Source: Nymphaea colorata | Taxonomy: Eukaryota > Streptophyta > Magnoliopsida > Nymphaeales > Nymphaeaceae | Assembly: GCF_008831285.2 (NCBI RefSeq) | Contig: NC_045139.1 | Coordinates: 19,078,354-19,142,353, forward strand | Length of the DNA: 64,000 nucleotides | Reading direction: 5' to 3' | Part shown: positions 59,989 through 64,000 of the stretch, one piece after another | Position numbering within the stretch: position 1 is the first letter of the stretch | Layout of the letters: every line of letters begins with the position of its first letter | Made by a program: the position numbers and the translations under genes | The notes under the pieces: model-generated | Seen by the model: only the letters and a program-made list of their open reading frames with translations | What the model was told of the DNA's origin: nothing | Databases searched by the model: none

Positions 59989-60040
59989 CCTGCGTGAGTG
60001 CTGTTTTCGGGTTACAGATATTGGTGCTACATTTCTATCA
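59593..60040 (+). repeat. 5' LTR of the second copia element
   Basis: The right end is fixed by the primer site at 60041 (…TCTATCA|TGGTATCAGAGC). The left end is placed at TGTTAAAATATAAAG but cannot be checked without the 3' LTR. A TATAAATAGAGG promoter-like box lies at about 59890, and a (TC)n run at 59956-59983 in the presumed leader. Confidence 0.65.
59630..59865 (+). repeat. About 45-55-bp tandem units inside the copia LTR (U3)
   Basis: Four to five copies of a unit built from GTTAATATCCTTG, TAATATGTGAAGTCTC and TTAGGATTCTATG. They sit upstream of the TATA-like box, the place where LTR enhancer repeats are found. Confidence 0.7.
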
Positions 60041-60054
60041 TGGTATCAGAGCGC
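60041..60054 (+). other. Primer binding site of the second copia element
   Basis: TGGTATCAGAGCGCC, the canonical initiator tRNA-Met complement of plant copia elements for its first 12 bases. Confidence 0.88.
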
Positions 60055-60260
60055 CAGGTTACGTTATCTCTACCAAACGAAATGCCCAAACAGGTCTGAT
60101 CTGGTTAGAACTCTTTTCTCATCTTGTCTCTATCCTGAATTTACTTGTCTCTTGCGCAATTCTTGTTTCTTTTTCTTCTTGCTTACCAAGGACACATCTT
60201 GTTATATCGTGTCTTCTTTCCCTCTCATCTTCTACCTATATACCATTCCTTTCTGCTGTC

Positions 60261-63200
60261 ATGGAAAACCTTTCGCATTCTGGCATGTCCTCAAGTTTTC
60301 TTCCTCACCTTATTACCGAAAAACTCAACCATGAGAATTATCTGATCTGGAAAAGGCAAATCATGCCTTTCATAAGAAGTCAAGGCCTCTTTGGACATCT
60401 CGATGGTTCAACAAAGGCTCCACCAATATCCGTCTTACAGGAAATAAAAAATGAGGCAGGAGAAGTTATTGCTGTTCATGAAGACAACAATCCTGAACAT
60501 GCTATGTGGATGAGACGTGATCAAAGTCTGGTTGCGTATATTTTGTCCACTTTATCTCAACAAGTGTTACTTTCAGTTTCTGATGATTGTACTGCAGAAG
60601 AATTATGGGAAACCCTTGCTGATACCTTTTCCCAAATATCAGAAGCTCGAATTATGTACTTAAAGAAAGAATTTCAGAATTTGAGCAAAGGTTCAACGTC
60701 TATCATGGATTATTTGGGGCGTATTAAGGCCGTCGCAGACCAACTTGCTGCCTCAGGGAATAACATTTCTGATAAGGAAAAGGTGCAGCAAACCTTGAAT
60801 GGACTTGGGCATGATTATCATGCTTTTATTACAGCTCTTGAGGTCCTTCCTGTTCTGCCTTCCTTCAACGAACTACAAGGTAAACTTCTCCAACATGAAA
60901 TGAATATGAAAAGAGTCATTGAAAGGACTGATCAAGGGAACTCCCAAAATGTGTTGGCTATGAATGTAAAGTTTGGTAAGAGCCATGGGAACTCCAACCA
61001 TGGTGGTCGTGGCATTCTACCAACACCACATAACCAAGGTATGTCTCTTTTGGATACTTCAAGAAAAATACCAATTTGTTTTCAGTGCAACAAGAAAGGA
61101 CACATGAAGGCACAATGTTGGTTTAATCCTCAAAATAAAAACAAAGGGGTAAGACATGATTATAAACAAGGAGGACAAAGTTCTAAATCCACCGCTGAAG
61201 ATATGCAACAGCTATTGATGGCCGCATTCTCAAAGATGACTATAAAGCAAAATGAGCAGGGAGAATGGTTCTTGGATTCAGGTGCAGCTACCCATGTGAC
61301 AGGAAATGCAGGTAAATTGACTAACTTATCCCCTCATTACGGTAGAAGTTGCATTATAACAGGTGATGGAAAATCTCATCCTATTACACATATTGGAAAT
61401 GCACATATTCCATTGTCATCCTCGTCTCTATCACTGTCTAATGTTGTTCTTGCTCCCAATATCAAAAAGAACATCATATCCATTTCTAAACTCATTGATG
61501 ATACAAGCTCTTCTGTTGAATTCACACCTTCTTCTGTCTATGTCAAGGACCTCCAAACGAAGAAAATGTTCGCTAGAGGGGAGCGTCAAGGGAATATATA
61601 CGTCCTCAAGGAATGTCTACCCAAGGATTCATCCACTTTTGATATAGGATTGAAGACATTTTCTCTTTCTCATAATGCGTCATCAGTGCCAAGTTCTTGC
61701 CATTTTCAATCAAAAGTAAGGGGCCCTAACCAATTTTTGGAGTCTGATTTGTGGCATAGTCGGCTAGGACACTGTGGTCGACATTTCATTGAAAAACTTG
61801 TGACAGATAGTCTCATTCCAAGATCAAGTTTACCTCTTACTTCAAGTGTCAAAAAATGTTCAAGTTGTGGACTTTGTAAGAGTCATGTTTTACCTTTCCA
61901 TAATATAAATCAAAGGGCTTCCAAACCTTTTGAAACTATTTTTTCTGATGTATGGGGGCCAGCCCCTATTGATTCCATGTCTGGGTCAAGATATTATGTC
62001 TTATTCATTGACTCTTACTCACGTTTCACCTGGATTTACTTCATGAAACACAAATCAGAAGTACCTCACATATTTCGAAACTTCTATGCCATGATTCAAA
62101 CTAAATTTTCATCCAATGTGGTGCATTTTCAATGTGATGGAGGGGGAGAATATTCCTCGCTTGATTTTATTGAATTTCTACGTGAAAAAGGGATAACTAG
62201 ACAAATTTCCTGCCCTTACACACCACAACAAAATGGTGTAGTTGAGCGGAAACATCGACATATAGTTGAAAGCGCCATGAGCATGATGTATGATACTAAT
62301 GTGCCCATTTCCTTGTGGACTGAAGCCTTCCATACTGCTGTATACATAATAAATTGTTTGCCTATGACACTCTTGATGTCTAAATCGCCATATTTTACAC
62401 TCTTAGGCAAACAACCTGATTACAAGAACTTGAAGGTTTTTGGTTGTGTATGCTATGTTCACGTTGATGCTGCCTTGAGGAACAAGTTTCAAGACAAAGC
62501 TATTCAATGTAGATTCGTTGGATATGCTGATGAATATAAAGGTTTTCGATGCTATGATCCAACAACTAAACGTATCAAAACTTCAAGAAATGTCATTTTT
62601 GATGAACATAGTTTTGATAATACAAATGAAATGCCTATGACCATTGAATCTTATGATCCCTGGACCAGTACACAGTTATTCAATGCAGATCCTGTTATAG
62701 AAAATGATGTGCCTCAAAGTGAAGATTCAGAGAGAGCAATACAACCGTCGGATATGGCTCAAAGTGAAAATCAAGAAGATCCAACACAGTCATTAAGTCA
62801 TCACGAAAACAATAATGAACAGAGCAACGATGCACATCGGTATTCGGGTCTTATCTACAGTCGACGACTAAGGGACAGAGATGCTCACAGTGAAGAAGAC
62901 AACATGCCCCACCTTAGAAGATCCCAACGCATTCGTCATCCCATTCACAGGTGGGTTAGCTATGATTCTTTATCACTTGATTTTCAGTTATTCATGGCAA
63001 AAGTTGGCAAGGAGGAAGAACTTACTTCATTTGATGAAGCATCAAAATCACATCATTGGAGAAAGGCTATGAAAGAAGAAATGGATGCCTTGCATGAATG
63101 TGGAACATGGGAGATCGTTCCGAGGCCACACGAAAAGAACGTAGTGGGCTCCAAATGGGTATACAAAATTAAATACAAACCTGACGGCAGCATAGAAAGA

Positions 63201-64000
63201 CACAAAGCAAGGTTAGTAGCAAAAGGGTTTACACAACAATATGGAGAAGATTATGATGAGACATTCAGCCCTGTGATCAAAATGGGAACAATTCGCGTGA
63301 TTATATCATTGGCAGTTGAATATGGATGGAGACTACATCAAATGGACGTGAAGAATGCTTTTCTTCATGGTGATTTAAGGGAGGAAGTATATATGGAACA
63401 ACCTCCAGGATACACGAAAGGAGACTCTCATGCATGGGTTTGCAAACTAAGAAAATCTATTTATGGACTTAAACAGGCCTCACGTTCGTGGTTTGACAGT
63501 TTCTCTTGCAAGATTCAAGAATGTGGTTTTCGGAGATGTCCTCTAGATCACTCTCTTTTCATTTATCGAAAGGAAAACATATTTACTTTACTTCTTATAT
63601 ATGTTGATGATATTGTTATCACAGGCAATTCAGAAAAACACATAGAAGAAGCTAAAGTTTTGATGATGCAAAACTTCAAAATGAAAGAGGTTGGTGATTT
63701 ACGATTCTTTCTTGGAGTGGAGATTGATAGGCACAATAATCGCCTCACATTGACACAACAGAAATACACGTTGGATTTGTTGAAAAAGTCAGGTATGTCT
63801 GATTGTAAGCCTGTTGGAACTCCTAGTGTTCTAAATCAAAGACTAAGTGCTCAAGATGGGGAGTTATATGAAGATCCTACGCAATATCGAAGTATTGTTG
63901 GGGCACTTCAATATCTTACATTTACTAGACCAGATATTATATATGCTGTGAATCAAGTATCCCAATTTATGCATGCACCTAGAGATACTCACATGGATGC
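60261..64000 (+). CDS. Copia gag-pol polyprotein, intact as far as visible (partial at right edge)
   Basis: From the ATG at 60261 the frame stays open for 1246 codons to the window end; I read it through without a stop. In order it has copia gag with the zinc knuckle CFQCNKKGHMKAQC, protease with the catalytic LDSGAATHV, integrase with an HHCC finger (WHSRLGH … CSSCGLC) and the acidic triad contexts FSDVWGP, DGGGEY and NGVVERKHRH, then reverse transcriptase with MDVKNAFLHG and YVDD sites. RNase H should follow beyond the edge. The polyprotein would package and copy the element RNA and insert the cDNA. All catalytic residues that can be judged are present, so this copy may be recent and capable. 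Unlike the element at 41.4 kb it has no visible break. Confidence 0.93.
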   Translation, partial: MENLSHSGMSSSFLPHLITEKLNHENYLIWKRQIMPFIRSQGLFGHLDGSTKAPPISVLQEIKNEAGEVIAVHEDNNPEHAMWMRRDQSLVAYILSTLSQQVLLSVSDDCTAEELWETLADTFSQISEARIMYLKKEFQNLSKGSTSIMDYLGRIKAVADQLAASGNNISDKEKVQQTLNGLGHDYHAFITALEVLPVLPSFNELQGKLLQHEMNMKRVIERTDQGNSQNVLAMNVKFGKSHGNSNHGGRGILPTPHNQGMSLLDTSRKIPICFQCNKKGHMKAQCWFNPQNKNKGVRHDYKQGGQSSKSTAEDMQQLLMAAFSKMTIKQNEQGEWFLDSGAATHVTGNAGKLTNLSPHYGRSCIITGDGKSHPITHIGNAHIPLSSSSLSLSNVVLAPNIKKNIISISKLIDDTSSSVEFTPSSVYVKDLQTKKMFARGERQGNIYVLKECLPKDSSTFDIGLKTFSLSHNASSVPSSCHFQSKVRGPNQFLESDLWHSRLGHCGRHFIEKLVTDSLIPRSSLPLTSSVKKCSSCGLCKSHVLPFHNINQRASKPFETIFSDVWGPAPIDSMSGSRYYVLFIDSYSRFTWIYFMKHKSEVPHIFRNFYAMIQTKFSSNVVHFQCDGGGEYSSLDFIEFLREKGITRQISCPYTPQQNGVVERKHRHIVESAMSMMYDTNVPISLWTEAFHTAVYIINCLPMTLLMSKSPYFTLLGKQPDYKNLKVFGCVCYVHVDAALRNKFQDKAIQCRFVGYADEYKGFRCYDPTTKRIKTSRNVIFDEHSFDNTNEMPMTIESYDPWTSTQLFNADPVIENDVPQSEDSERAIQPSDMAQSENQEDPTQSLSHHENNNEQSNDAHRYSGLIYSRRLRDRDAHSEEDNMPHLRRSQRIRHPIHRWVSYDSLSLDFQLFMAKVGKEEELTSFDEASKSHHWRKAMKEEMDALHECGTWEIVPRPHEKNVVGSKWVYKIKYKPDGSIERHKARLVAKGFTQQYGEDYDETFSPVIKMGTIRVIISLAVEYGWRLHQMDVKNAFLHGDLREEVYMEQPPGYTKGDSHAWVCKLRKSIYGLKQASRSWFDSFSCKIQECGFRRCPLDHSLFIYRKENIFTLLLIYVDDIVITGNSEKHIEEAKVLMMQNFKMKEVGDLRFFLGVEIDRHNNRLTLTQQKYTLDLLKKSGMSDCKPVGTPSVLNQRLSAQDGELYEDPTQYRSIVGALQYLTFTRPDIIYAVNQVSQFMHAPRDTHMD

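Larger units (their letters stand above)
59593..64000 (+). mobile_element. Second Ty1/copia element, 5' part (runs off the right edge)
   Basis: A 5' LTR, a canonical primer site and a gag-pol frame open to the last base are present. The 3' LTR and the right target duplication are outside the window. It lies in the same orientation as the phospholipase gene, probably in its intron or 3' flank. Confidence 0.92.

Overview
The window is nuclear DNA of a flowering plant. Its genes are split by GT-AG introns and belong to plant-typical families: a pentatricopeptide-repeat (PPR) protein, a DUF3537 membrane protein, a SINE-type KASH protein and phospholipase D delta. Between them lie long AT-rich spacers full of microsatellites, small inverted-repeat elements, hAT-like elements and Ty1/copia retrotransposons. 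I cannot place the species. All exon models come from reading frames, splice signals and remembered family architecture; no alignment or transcript was available.

Layout. Bases 1-1.7 kb may hold the first exon and first intron of a minus-strand gene running off the left edge. At 4.2-10.2 kb two minus-strand genes sit 135 bp apart: an intronless E-class PPR gene and a five-exon WD40 gene of the DCAF8 type (CUL4-DDB1 substrate receptor). A repeat-bearing spacer (10.2-15.7 kb) follows. Then comes a four-exon DNL-type zinc-finger gene (16.0-17.1 kb, plus), an organellar Hsp70-escort protein. A seven-exon minus-strand gene (20.4-27.0 kb) encodes a 403-residue DUF3537 seven-pass membrane protein, the plant relatives of insect gustatory receptors. 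From 27 to 35 kb the DNA is non-genic and rich in dispersed repeats.

At 35.0-46.6 kb a two-exon SINE1/2-like nuclear-envelope gene (36.9-39.2 kb) lies between two wrecked pieces of F-box/LRR coding sequence. The right-hand piece is split by a 4.85-kb copia element (41,424-46,277). Joining the flanks across that element gives a continuous LRR reading frame, so the insertion is directly visible. The element is young by its LTRs yet carries several disabling changes.

At 51.5-56.7 kb are the first six coding exons of a phospholipase D delta gene (C2 domain and first HKD site), including one intron with a GC donor. The rest of the gene, with the second HKD site, is not seen. What follows the sixth exon is a 1.93-kb hAT-like element with a clear 8-bp target duplication and another element nested inside it, then the 5' part of a second copia element whose gag-pol frame is open to the window edge.

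The genes do not form a pathway. I found no CRISPR, tRNA, rRNA or clear novel gene system. The main interest lies in the transposon insertions, gene-model details and repeat histories listed under findings.
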